Assembly: GCA_036495485.1 (NCBI GenBank)
Contig: DASXMU010000457.1
Coordinates: 1 to 33,858, forward strand
Source of the DNA: PALSA-505 sp036495485
GTDB taxonomy: Bacteria; Actinomycetota; Actinomycetes; Streptosporangiales; Streptosporangiaceae
DNA length: 33,858 nt
Direction of reading: 5' to 3'
The position numbers were made by a program, and so were the translations under genes. How positions within the stretch are numbered: position 1 is the stretch's first letter; every line of letters begins with the position of its first letter. The notes under the pieces are model-generated. The model saw only the letters and a program-made list of their open reading frames with translations. It made no database searches and was not told the origin of the DNA. Of this stretch, positions 7,185-14,070 are shown piece by piece.

Positions 7185-7673
7185 ATGGCAGACACCGAGC
7201 GCCCGGCCGAGGCTGAGCGCCCGGCCAGGGCAGGGCTGAAGCTGCATCATCTCAGGCCTGCCCCGGGCGCCCACACCGCCAAGACGCGGGTGGGCCGTGG
7301 CGAGGCGTCCAAGGGCAAGACTGCCGGGCGCGGCACCAAGGGCACCAAGGCCAGGGGCACCGTCCCGGCCAGGTTCGAGGGTGGCCAGATGCCATTGCAC
7401 CGGAGGATCCCCCAGCTCAGAGGCTTCTCCAACGCGCTGTTCAAGACCACCTATCAGGTGGTCAACCTCGGCCGGCTGGCCGAGCTGTACCCGGAGGGCG
7501 GCGACGTCACGCCTGCCGATCTCGCCGCCAGGGGCGCCGTGCGTGCCGGGCATCTGGTGAAGGTGCTGGGCAACGGCGACGCACCGAGCGGCCTGCGGGT
7601 GACCGCCCACGCCTTCTCGGCCAGTGCCAGGGAGAAGATCGAGGCGGCCGGAGGATCCGCGGCAACGGTGTGA
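7185..7673 (+). CDS. rplO: 50S ribosomal protein L15
   Basis: L15 is a late-assembly large-subunit protein. It has 162 residues with the ATG at 7185, slightly longer than the 140-150 of most L15 proteins because of a ~15-residue N-terminal acidic/Arg segment. The core is clear: LKLHHLRPAPGA, then a Gly/Lys-rich loop (RVGRGEASKGKTAGRGTKG), the GGQMPLHRRIPQLRGF motif and the C-terminal L18e/L15 domain. The ribosome-binding site GGAGG lies at 7171-7175 inside rpmD. An upstream in-frame TTG at 7176 is a weaker start. Confidence 0.97.
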   Translation: MADTERPAEAERPARAGLKLHHLRPAPGAHTAKTRVGRGEASKGKTAGRGTKGTKARGTVPARFEGGQMPLHRRIPQLRGFSNALFKTTYQVVNLGRLAELYPEGGDVTPADLAARGAVRAGHLVKVLGNGDAPSGLRVTAHAFSASAREKIEAAGGSAATV

Positions 7674-7724
7674 GATCTGAGGCCTGCCATGGTATCCCGA
7701 GGGCTATCGGCCGCTTACCGGCGG

Positions 7725-7753
7725 CTGTTAGAGTGCGCCGAGCGGGTTAGACT
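7725..7753 (+). promoter_or_regulatory. candidate promoter upstream of secY
   Basis: The 144-nt rplO-secY gap contains TAGACT at 7748-7753, a fair match to an actinobacterial -10 box, with CTGTTA 17 nt upstream as a weak -35 (three of six consensus bases). Such a promoter would let secY-adk-map be expressed separately from the ribosomal genes. A partial hairpin around 7691-7708 also lies in this gap. The evidence is sequence resemblance only. Confidence 0.3.
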
Positions 7754-7817
7754 GCGGCGGACCGCTCATGGCGGATACCGCTAACCAAAACGTGACCCTT
7801 CGACCCGAGGACGGCGC

Positions 7818-9131
7818 ATGCTGACCGCGTTCCTCCGGGCATTCCGGACGCCCGACCTGCGCAGGAAGCTGCTATTCACGCTATTCATCATTGCCGTCTT
7901 CCGGCTGGGTTCCACGCTGCCCACGCCAGGTATCTCGGTAAAGGCTGTCAACGCGTGTATCGGCACAGCGACCAAGAGCGGCGCCACCGCTAACGTCTAC
8001 CAGCTGGTCAACCTGTTCAGCGGTGGCGCGCTGCTCAAGCTGACGGTGTTCGCGCTGGGCATCATGCCCTACATCACGGCGAGCATTATCATGCAGCTTC
8101 TCGCCGTGGTCATCCCGCGGCTGGAGACGCTGCAGGACGAGGGTCAGTCAGGTACTGCGAAGATCACCCAGTACACCAGGTACCTGACCGTCGGCCTGGC
8201 CATCCTGCAGTCCACCGGCATCGTGGCGCTGGCCAGGACGGGCCGCCTGTTCACCTCGTGCAACAAGGACCTGCTGATCAACTCGTCGGTGTTCACCGTC
8301 GTCACGATGGTGATCATCATGACGGCCGGCACCGCGGTGATCATGTGGCTGGGCGAGCTGATCACCGACCGCGGCGTGGGTAACGGCATGTCCCTAATGA
8401 TCTTCACTCAGGTCATCGCCGTGTTCCCGACCGAGCTGCAGGACGTCTACGACAGCAAGGGCGGGTTCGCGCTCGGCGTGGTGATCGGCGTCGGAGTCGC
8501 GATCATCGGCGGCATCGTCTGGATGGAGCAGGCGCAGCGCCGGATCCCGGTGCAATACGCCAAGCGGATGGTCGGCCGGCGCATGTACGGCGGCACGTCC
8601 ACCTACATCCCGATGAAGGTGAACCAGGCCGGTGTCATCCCGGTCATCTTCGGCTCCTCGCTGCTATACATCCCGCAGCTTGCCTCGTCGCTGTTCGGCA
8701 ACTCGACCAAGCCGCAGGGCTGGGTGAACTGGATCAACACGTATCTGGGCTCGCAGAGCTCGAAGTACTACATCCTCGCGTTCTTCGTGCTGATCGTGTT
8801 CTTCACGTACTTCTACGTGGCGATCACGTTCAACCCCACCAAGGTCGCGGACAACATGAAGAAGTACGGCGGCTTCATCCCCGGCATCAGACCCGGCCGC
8901 CCGACCGCCGAGTACCTCGAGTACGTGCTGTCCAGGATCACGGCACCAGGCGCGGTGTACCTGGGCTTCGTCGCGCTCATCCCGATGGTCGCGTTCGCGT
9001 TCGTCGGGGTCGGCAACACGATCCCGTTCGGTGGTACCCCGATCCTCATCGCTGTGGGCGTCGGCCTGGACACCGTGAAGCAGATCGAAAGTCAGCTTCA
9101 GCAGCGTAATTACGAGGGCTTCCTTCGATAG
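7818..9131 (+). CDS. secY: preprotein translocase subunit SecY
   Basis: SecY is the channel-forming subunit of the SecYEG translocon in the cytoplasmic membrane. It has 437 residues, the standard length, with ten predicted transmembrane segments. Recognisable blocks are the amphipathic N-terminus AFRTPDLRRKLLFT, the GIMPYITASIIMQLL segment, the ARRIPVQYAKR-like cytosolic loop (QAQRRIPVQYAKR) and the C-terminal cytosolic loop with GIRPGRPTAEYLEYVLSRIT. The ATG at 7818 follows GAGGACGG. The TAG stop shares its G with the GTG start of adk, so the two are coupled. Confidence 0.98.
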   Translation: MLTAFLRAFRTPDLRRKLLFTLFIIAVFRLGSTLPTPGISVKAVNACIGTATKSGATANVYQLVNLFSGGALLKLTVFALGIMPYITASIIMQLLAVVIPRLETLQDEGQSGTAKITQYTRYLTVGLAILQSTGIVALARTGRLFTSCNKDLLINSSVFTVVTMVIIMTAGTAVIMWLGELITDRGVGNGMSLMIFTQVIAVFPTELQDVYDSKGGFALGVVIGVGVAIIGGIVWMEQAQRRIPVQYAKRMVGRRMYGGTSTYIPMKVNQAGVIPVIFGSSLLYIPQLASSLFGNSTKPQGWVNWINTYLGSQSSKYYILAFFVLIVFFTYFYVAITFNPTKVADNMKKYGGFIPGIRPGRPTAEYLEYVLSRITAPGAVYLGFVALIPMVAFAFVGVGNTIPFGGTPILIAVGVGLDTVKQIESQLQQRNYEGFLR

Positions 9132-9784
9132 TGCGCATCGTCCTCGTCGGGCCTCCCGGTGCGGGCAAGGGGACGCAGGCCCAGTTCATAGCGTCGCACC
9201 TGGCGATCCCGAAGATTTCGACAGGTGACATCTTCCGGTACAACGTGACCCGGGGGACGGCGCTTGGACGCAAGGCGAAGTCGTACATGGATCGCGGTGA
9301 CCTGGTCCCGGACGAGGTCACGATCGCCATGGTCAGGGACCGGCTGTGCGAAGACGACGCGCAGCCGGGCTTCCTGCTCGACGGCTTCCCGAGGAACGTG
9401 CCGCAGGCCGAGACGCTGGAGAAAATGCTCTCGGAGTGGGAGACCAGGCTGGACGTCGTCGTGGAGCTGGTGGTCGACGACGACGAGGTGGTGCGCAGGC
9501 TGTCCGGACGGCGCACCTGCCACCGGTGCGGCCGGGTCTGGCATGTGCTGTTCGACCCACCGGCCCGCAGAGACACCTGCGACGACTGCAGCGGCGAGCT
9601 GTTCCAGCGCGATGACGACCGCGAGGAGACGATCAGGCACCGGCTGGAGGTCTACCAGGACCAGACCGCGCCCCTGGTCGCCTACTACGCCGACCTGGGC
9701 ATCCTGCAGGGCCTCGACGCCACCGGCCCGGTGGAGGAGATCACCGACCGCGCCATGAGCTCCCTGCGCCGTTTCATGGACTGA
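9131..9784 (+). CDS. adk: adenylate kinase, zinc-LID type
   Basis: Catalyses ATP + AMP <=> 2 ADP in the cytosol. It has 217 residues, the long-LID form. The P-loop is at residues 7-15 (GPPGAGKGT), the AMP-binding STGDIFR follows at 30-36, and LDGFPRN lies at 83-89. The LID carries four cysteines, C130, C133, C150 and C153, arranged as a structural zinc site as in Bacillus-type enzymes. Many actinobacterial Adk proteins lack these cysteines, so this is worth noting. The GTG start at 9131 overlaps the secY stop by one base. Confidence 0.97.
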   Translation: MRIVLVGPPGAGKGTQAQFIASHLAIPKISTGDIFRYNVTRGTALGRKAKSYMDRGDLVPDEVTIAMVRDRLCEDDAQPGFLLDGFPRNVPQAETLEKMLSEWETRLDVVVELVVDDDEVVRRLSGRRTCHRCGRVWHVLFDPPARRDTCDDCSGELFQRDDDREETIRHRLEVYQDQTAPLVAYYADLGILQGLDATGPVEEITDRAMSSLRRFMD

Positions 9785-9828
9785 CGTTTTACCGGCTGAC
9801 GCCGTCTTCGTAGTTGGCGGGCAGGGCA

Positions 9829-9834
9829 GATACT
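9829..9834 (+). promoter_or_regulatory. candidate -10 element upstream of map
   Basis: GATACT in the adk-map gap is a plausible -10 hexamer. It sits in the string GATACTCTCGTGAC, which recurs with one change on the minus strand at 22857-22870, just before the start of the large Pro-rich membrane protein. No good -35 is visible at 16-18 nt. The shared string is the main reason to list it. Confidence 0.25.
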
Positions 9835-9901
9835 CTCGTGACTGAAGGCGGGCTGTGTCAGGTAGCCGTGACGGCAGAAGCGGATGGAGCCGGAGAGGCA
9901 G

Positions 9902-10810
9902 ATGCGGGTAAAGCGCGAACCGGCGATCCAGCTCAAGACGCCAGCACAGCTCGATGTCATGCGGGAAGCCGGCCTGCTCGTCGCGCACACGCTGAGCGTG
10001 CTCGCCGCCGCGGTCGAACCGGGGGTCACCACTGCCGATCTCGACCGGATCGCGGAGCACGAGATCACCGCCGCCGGCGCAACCCCGTCCTTCAAGGGCT
10101 ATCACGGCTACCCGGCCACCATCTGCACGTCGGTGAACGAGGAGATCGTCCACGGCATCCCGAGCCAGGAGAGCAAGCTCGAGGCCGGTGACGTGATCTC
10201 CATCGACTGTGGGGCGATCGTCCGGGGATGGCACGCGGACGCCGCGCTTTCGGTGGCGGTCGGCGAGATCAGCGAGGAGCTGCGCCGGCTGCTCACCGCC
10301 TGCGAGGAGGCCCTGTGGGCCGGGCTGGCCGAGGCCCGCCCCGGCCGCAAGCTCTACGACATCTCATCCGCCGTGGAGACCAGCGCCCGCGCTGCCGGGC
10401 CGTACGGGATCGTCGAGGAATACGTCGGCCATGGCATCGGCACCGAGATGCACATGGATCCCGCCGTCCCCAACTACGGGAAACCGAATCGCGGCCCGGT
10501 GCTCACCGAGGGGATGGCCCTGGCCATCGAGCCGATGCTCGTGCTCGGCAAGCGGTACACCCGGCTGATGGACGACGGCTGGACGGTGGTCAGCGCGGAC
10601 GGGACGCCAGCGGCGCACTTCGAGCACACGGTCGCGATCACCGCCGACGGGCCCTGGGTGCTGACCGCGGCCGACGGCGGCAAGGAGCGGCTGACCGGCC
10701 TCGCCGGCCCGGCGAACTCAGGCGCCAGCTCAGCCGGGGCCTCAGGGGCGCGTTCAGCAGGCGGCACCGGCGCACACCGGGCCGGGGAGGTGAACAGCGA
10801 TGCCATATGA
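9902..10810 (+). CDS. map: type I methionyl aminopeptidase
   Basis: Removes the N-terminal methionine from nascent proteins. The ATG at 9902 is preferred to the upstream in-frame ATG at 9884 because GGAGAGG at 9892-9898 precedes it; this gives 302 residues. The five metal ligands of the pita-bread fold are present: D102 and D113 (DCGAIVRGWHAD), H177 (GHGIGTEMH), E210 (AIEPM) and E241 (FEHTVA). The catalytic domain ends near residue 260. A ~40-residue Gly/Ser/Ala tail follows, longer than usual. It continues the secY-adk-map order and overlaps the next gene by 11 nt. Confidence 0.96.
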   Translation: MRVKREPAIQLKTPAQLDVMREAGLLVAHTLSVLAAAVEPGVTTADLDRIAEHEITAAGATPSFKGYHGYPATICTSVNEEIVHGIPSQESKLEAGDVISIDCGAIVRGWHADAALSVAVGEISEELRRLLTACEEALWAGLAEARPGRKLYDISSAVETSARAAGPYGIVEEYVGHGIGTEMHMDPAVPNYGKPNRGPVLTEGMALAIEPMLVLGKRYTRLMDDGWTVVSADGTPAAHFEHTVAITADGPWVLTAADGGKERLTGLAGPANSGASSAGASGARSAGGTGAHRAGEVNSDAI

Positions 10811-11450
10811 CCCGCATATGCGGGCCTCGGATTCCGACCGGGACCGGGTGGCCTCGATGCTGCGCGAGCACCACGCCGAGGGCCGGCTGACCGCCGACGA
10901 GTTCCAGGAGCGGCTCGACGCTACCTTCGCCGCCAAGACGCTCGGTGACCTGGACAAGCTGATGGCCGATCTGCCCGGCATCGACCTCTACCACCTGCCC
11001 GAGGCCACGATCCGCCATGGGCAGCAGCCGCGGCTCCCGGATCCCGCGATGCATGGCAGGCTGTCGCCCGCCTGGCGGGGCGCCTGGGGATCCTGGGCCT
11101 CGTGCACCCTGCTCTTGTTCACCATCTGGCTGATCACCTCGATCGGCAGCAACCACGTCAACGGCCTGTGGTTCCTGTGGATCGCCGGGCCGTGGGGGGC
11201 GATCCTGTTCAGCCGGTGGATGTTCGGCGGGCACCCGGGTGGTGGGCCACCCCGTCCCGTTCAGGGCCCTCCAGGCGGCCCCGTACCGCAGCTACAGGCC
11301 GATCGGGACGCCGGCGCTGGGGACCACCTGCCCGGCGAGGGGCCGAGCCACCACGAGGAGCACATGCGCCGCCGCGACGAGCACCTGCGCCGCCGGGAGG
11401 ACTACCTGCGCCGCCGCGAGCAGCGGATGCGGGACCGGCGGAACTACTGA
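10800..11450 (+). CDS. DUF1707 / 2TM membrane protein with charged heptad tail
   Basis: Function unknown. It has 216 residues. The N-terminal domain (about residues 7-60: MRASDSDRDRVASMLREHHAEGRL, then LTADEFQERLDATFAAKT) is a DUF1707/SHOCT-like module common in actinobacterial membrane proteins. Two hydrophobic segments at about 99-115 and 121-140 resemble the 2TM domain. The last 28 residues are four near-identical heptads (MRRRDEH, LRRREDY, LRRREQR, MRDRRNY), predicted as a highly charged helix. The ATG at 10800 follows GGGGAGG at 10786-10792 and overlaps the map 3' end by 11 nt. An ATG at 10818 is an alternative start. Confidence 0.88.
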   Translation: MPYDPHMRASDSDRDRVASMLREHHAEGRLTADEFQERLDATFAAKTLGDLDKLMADLPGIDLYHLPEATIRHGQQPRLPDPAMHGRLSPAWRGAWGSWASCTLLLFTIWLITSIGSNHVNGLWFLWIAGPWGAILFSRWMFGGHPGGGPPRPVQGPPGGPVPQLQADRDAGAGDHLPGEGPSHHEEHMRRRDEHLRRREDYLRRREQRMRDRRNY

Positions 11451-11793
11451 TGGCGTCGCGGCGTACCCTCCCCTGCCGTGGGGCGCCACCGGCTAGCGGT
11501 GCGGGAATAGCGGACTGACGGCTTTGGTTCGCACTTAGGCGGACCGTCAAGTACACTTTCCATTCGGCCCGTGTGCTGCCGTCTTTGCGCTGCCCGCGGT
11601 GGAAGCCCGGAGGCAGATGTCCCCAGGCACTCATCCGGTTGGGCGGACGCTGATCAAGGCGGCCGCCTGGCACGGGCAGGTCAGGGACGCGGTACCGCGA
11701 AGCCGGCCAAGCACCAAGCCAAGGTTGGAACATCCTGGCAGTCCGCAAGCCCGCGGGTCTGGCCCGGCCGACAAGAAGTGAAGCGCGGAGGAT
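11451..11793 (+). other. 343-nt gap before infA
   Basis: No gene is seen in this stretch. Short open frames occur but lack ribosome-binding sites and family likeness. It contains a weak dyad (CACCG-GCTAG-CGGTG, around 11486-11500), the promoter-like sequence described separately at 11528-11557, and then about 235 nt of leader before infA. A long leader ahead of infA is therefore possible. No riboswitch or tRNA fold was recognised. Confidence 0.5.
11528..11557 (+). promoter_or_regulatory. candidate promoter for the infA-rpmJ-rpsM group
   Basis: TTCGCA at 11528-11533 (four of six -35 consensus bases) and TACACT at 11552-11557 (-10-like) are separated by 18 nt. It lies about 235 nt before the infA ATG and after the end of the map/DUF1707 unit, a position where actinobacteria commonly start a separate infA-rpoA transcript. 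Resemblance only. Confidence 0.4.
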
Positions 11794-12015
11794 ATGCCCA
11801 AGAAAGACGGCGCCATCGAGATTGAAGGCACGGTTATCGAATCCCTGCCGAACGCCTTTTTCCGTGTGGAGCTGGACAACGGGCACAAGGTTCTTGCCCA
11901 CATCAGCGGGAAGATGCGGATGCACTACATCCGGATCCTGCCCGATGACCGGGTCGTGGTGGAACTGAGCCCCTACGACCTGAGCCGTGGGCGCATCGTC
12001 TACCGGTACAAGTGA
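11794..12015 (+). CDS. infA: translation initiation factor IF-1
   Basis: IF-1 binds the ribosomal A site during initiation. It has 73 residues, the normal length, with a single OB fold. The segments KKDGAIEIEGTVIESLPNAF, ELDNGHKVLAHISGKMR and the C-terminal LSPYDLSRGRIVYRYK are near-invariant in the family. The ATG at 11794 follows GCGGAGGAT. It begins the infA-rpmJ-rpsM-rpsK-rpsD-rpoA-rplQ run that is standard in Gram-positive bacteria. Confidence 0.98.
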   Translation: MPKKDGAIEIEGTVIESLPNAFFRVELDNGHKVLAHISGKMRMHYIRILPDDRVVVELSPYDLSRGRIVYRYK

Positions 12016-12066
12016 CAAGCGGACGGGCACGGCCCGCCTGGCCGCTGCCTGAGGAGAGATAAAACC

Positions 12067-12180
12067 ATGAAAGTCAAGCCGAGCGTCAAGAAGATCTGCA
12101 ACAAGTGCCGGATCATCCGCAGGCATGGCAGGGTCATGGTTATCTGCTCGGACCCCAGGCACAAGCAGCGCCAGGGCTGA
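12067..12180 (+). CDS. rpmJ: 50S ribosomal protein L36, zinc type
   Basis: L36 is the smallest ribosomal protein and organises 23S rRNA helices near the L7/L12 base. It has 37 residues: MKVKPSVKKICNKC begins it. The zinc ligands C11, C14, C27 and H32 are all present, so this is the zinc-binding (C+) form. The ATG at 12067 follows GAGGAGAG at 12051-12058. It falls in the usual place between infA and rpsM. Confidence 0.97.
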   Translation: MKVKPSVKKICNKCRIIRRHGRVMVICSDPRHKQRQG

Positions 12181-12277
12181 CCCAGCGGCAGGACTGCCTG
12201 GCCCAGACGCGAACTGGCACAGAACCCAAGCTGGCACAACACAGCAGGCATAGACACGAAGGAGTACGTGGCAACAG

Positions 12278-12658
12278 ATGGCTCGCCTTGTCGGCGTTGA
12301 CCTCCCCAACGACAAGCGCCTAGAGGTCGCGCTCACCTACATCTACGGCATCGGCCACACCCGGGCACTGGAGACGCTGGAAGCCACCGGTGTCAGCGCC
12401 GACCGCCGGGTGCACGAGCTGAGCGACGACGATCTGGTCCGGCTGCGTGACTGGATCGAGGCCACGTACCGGGTCGAAGGCGACCTGCGCCGCGAGGTGC
12501 AGGCGGACATCCGCCGCAAGATCGAGATCGGCTGCTATCAAGGCATCCGGCACCGCCGCGGGCTCCCCGTGCACGGCCAGCGCACCCAGACCAACGCCCG
12601 CACCCGCAAGGGCAAGAAGAGGACCGTGGCCGGCAAGAAGAAGGTCGGCAAGAAGTAA
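12278..12658 (+). CDS. rpsM: 30S ribosomal protein S13
   Basis: S13 forms inter-subunit bridges and contacts P-site tRNA with its tail. It has 126 residues, normal for the family. The start ARLVGVDLPNDKRLEVALTYIYGIG, with the helix-two-turn-helix glycine motif, and the GCYQGIRHRRGLPVHGQRTQTNARTRKG block are canonical. The C-terminus is lysine-rich. GAAGGAG at 12258-12264 is the likely ribosome-binding site, though its spacing to the ATG at 12278 (13 nt) is long. Confidence 0.98.
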   Translation: MARLVGVDLPNDKRLEVALTYIYGIGHTRALETLEATGVSADRRVHELSDDDLVRLRDWIEATYRVEGDLRREVQADIRRKIEIGCYQGIRHRRGLPVHGQRTQTNARTRKGKKRTVAGKKKVGKK

Positions 12659-12717
12659 GCCAGTAGTCCCGCCGCGCCGGGACCGATCACCTCGAGAACA
12701 GGAAGTAATCCGAGCAG

Positions 12718-13122
12718 ATGCCTCCGAAGAATCGCCAGGCTGCCGCCAAGAAGGTACGCCGCAAGGAGCGGAAGAACGTCGCCCACGGGCACGCCCACAT
12801 CCGGAGCACGTTCAACAACACGATCGTCTCGATCACCGACCCCAGCGGCAACGTCATCGCCTGGGCCTCCTCCGGCCAGGTCGGTTTCAAGGGGTCCCGC
12901 AAGTCGACGCCCTACGCCGCGCAGATGGCGGCCGAGGCCACCGCGCGCCGCGCCATGGAGCACGGCATGCGCAAGGTCGATGTCTTCGTCAAGGGCCCGG
13001 GCTCTGGCCGGGAGACGGCAATCCGCTCGCTGCAGGCCACCGGTCTCGAGGTCGGCACGATTCAGGACGTCACCCCGGTTCCGCATAACGGCTGCCGCCC
13101 GCCAAAGCGGCGCAGGGTCTGA
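12718..13122 (+). CDS. rpsK: 30S ribosomal protein S11
   Basis: S11 lies on the platform and contributes to the mRNA exit channel near E-site. It has 134 residues, a typical length. The AHIRSTFNNTIVSITDPSGNVIAWASSG block and the GPGSGRETAIRSLQATGLEV block are family signatures, and the end PHNGCRPPKRRRV is invariant in bacteria. The ATG at 12718 is preceded by AACAGGAAG at 12698-12706. It lies 59 nt after rpsM. Confidence 0.98.
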   Translation: MPPKNRQAAAKKVRRKERKNVAHGHAHIRSTFNNTIVSITDPSGNVIAWASSGQVGFKGSRKSTPYAAQMAAEATARRAMEHGMRKVDVFVKGPGSGRETAIRSLQATGLEVGTIQDVTPVPHNGCRPPKRRRV

Positions 13123-13135
13123 GGAGAAGCGGCAG

Positions 13136-13762
13136 ATGGCTCGATACACAGGTGCGGACTGCAAGCTCTGCAGGCGCGAGAAGATGAAGCTCTTCCTCAA
13201 GGGCGCCAAGTGCGACTCGCCCAAGTGCGCCATTGAGATCCGGCCTTACCCGCCGGGTGAGCACGGCCGGAACCGGCCGCGCGAGAACGAGTACCTCCTG
13301 CAGGTCAGGGAGAAGCAGCGCGCGCGGCGCGTCTACGGCGTGCTCGAGCGGCAGTTCCGCAACTACTACGAAGAGGCCACGCGCAGGCGGGGCAAGACCG
13401 GCGACAACCTGCTCCAGATCCTGGAATGCCGCCTGGACAACGTGGTCTACCGGGCCGGCTTCGCCAAGAGCAGGGACATGGCCCGCCAGCTGGTCACCCA
13501 CGGCCACTTCCTGGTCAACGGCCAGAAGGTCGACATCCCGTCGTACCAGATCAGCACGAACGACATCATCGACGTCCGGGCCAAGTCCCTGGAGTTCACC
13601 CCGTTCGTCGTCGCGCAAGCCGAGGTCGGCGAGCGCCCGGTGCCGGCCTGGCTCCAGGTGCTGCCGGAGAAGATGCGCATCCTGGTCCACACGCTCCCGG
13701 TCCGGGCGCAGATCGACACCCAGGTCCAGGAACAGCTCATCGTCGAGTACTACTCGAAGTAA
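13136..13762 (+). CDS. rpsD: 30S ribosomal protein S4, zinc-binding type
   Basis: S4 nucleates assembly of the 30S body and, in E. coli and Bacillus, represses its own operon by binding mRNA. It has 208 residues. The N-terminus carries a zinc knuckle, C9, C12, C26 and C31 (CKLC...CDSPKC), seen in many Gram-positive S4 proteins. The S4 RNA-binding domain follows at about 95-160 (LECRLDNVVYRAGFAKSR, then QLVTHGHFLVNGQKVDIPSY). The ATG at 13136 follows TGAGGAG at 13121-13127, overlapping the rpsK stop. A structured repeat begins immediately after its TAA. Confidence 0.98.
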   Translation: MARYTGADCKLCRREKMKLFLKGAKCDSPKCAIEIRPYPPGEHGRNRPRENEYLLQVREKQRARRVYGVLERQFRNYYEEATRRRGKTGDNLLQILECRLDNVVYRAGFAKSRDMARQLVTHGHFLVNGQKVDIPSYQISTNDIIDVRAKSLEFTPFVVAQAEVGERPVPAWLQVLPEKMRILVHTLPVRAQIDTQVQEQLIVEYYSK

Positions 13763-13851
13763 GAGTGTTATTCAAAACATCGCGAAAGTGGAAGGTTACC
13801 GCTGGTCAAAGCTCCGGTGACAAGATCACTAAGGGGTTTTGAATAATACTC
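13763..13851 (+). repeat. 16-nt inverted repeat with inner stems, directly after rpsD
   Basis: The left arm GAGTGTTATTCAAAAC (13763-13778) starts on the base after the rpsD stop. The right arm GTTTTGAATAATACTC (13836-13851) pairs with it over all 16 positions in RNA, the sole exception to Watson-Crick being G13767-U13847. Inside, AGTG/CACT (13787-13790 with 13827-13830) and GTTACCG/CGGTGAC (13795-13801 with 13815-13821, one G-U) extend the fold. No target-site duplication is obvious. It could be a cis-acting RNA of the rpsD-rpoA junction or a palindromic mobile repeat. Confidence 0.8.
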
Positions 13852-13861
13852 TCAAGATCTG

Positions 13862-13900
13862 CCCGGGCGGTGCGAGCCGCCCGGGAGTGTTGTTCAAAAC
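13862..13900 (+). repeat. GC hairpin followed by third copy of the 16-nt motif
   Basis: CCCGGGCGG / CCGCCCGGG (13862-13870 and 13877-13885) form a 9-bp stem with a TGCGAG loop, terminator-like in strength. It is followed directly by GAGTGTTGTTCAAAAC (13885-13900), a direct copy of the left arm of the preceding repeat with one change. This third copy can pair with the arm at 13836-13851 over all 16 positions (G-U at two), enclosing the GC hairpin. The middle arm therefore has two competing partners. Confidence 0.75.
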
Positions 13901-14070
13901 CGCATCACGAGTGCGGGCACCCGCGGGGTCCGTGCGAGTGATCGGGGCAGGTCGCCGAGCCACCCTCACCGTGGCAGGCGAAGGTACAGTTATTTGAGCA
14001 ACAGGCCTTTGAACTAGGCACAGAAGGATCGCGGCCGTCATATAGCGGGCGGCGCGGAAGGGAAGTCACA
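13901..14070 (+). other. rest of the rpsD-rpoA gap
   Basis: The remaining 170 nt before rpoA holds no gene. Promoter-like hexamers occur (TTGAGC at 13994-13999, TTGAAC at 14009-14014, TATAGC at 14041-14046) but none pair at 16-18 nt spacing. The stretch just before rpoA (AAGGGAAG) serves as ribosome-binding site. A separate rpoA promoter is possible but unproven. Confidence 0.4.

Noticed and set aside
13763..13900. Insertion sequence or MITE as the sure explanation of the rpsD-rpoA repeat
   Set aside because: No transposase and no flanking target duplication. Three arms rather than two and G-U-only differences fit an RNA role better, though a palindromic repeat is kept open in the findings.
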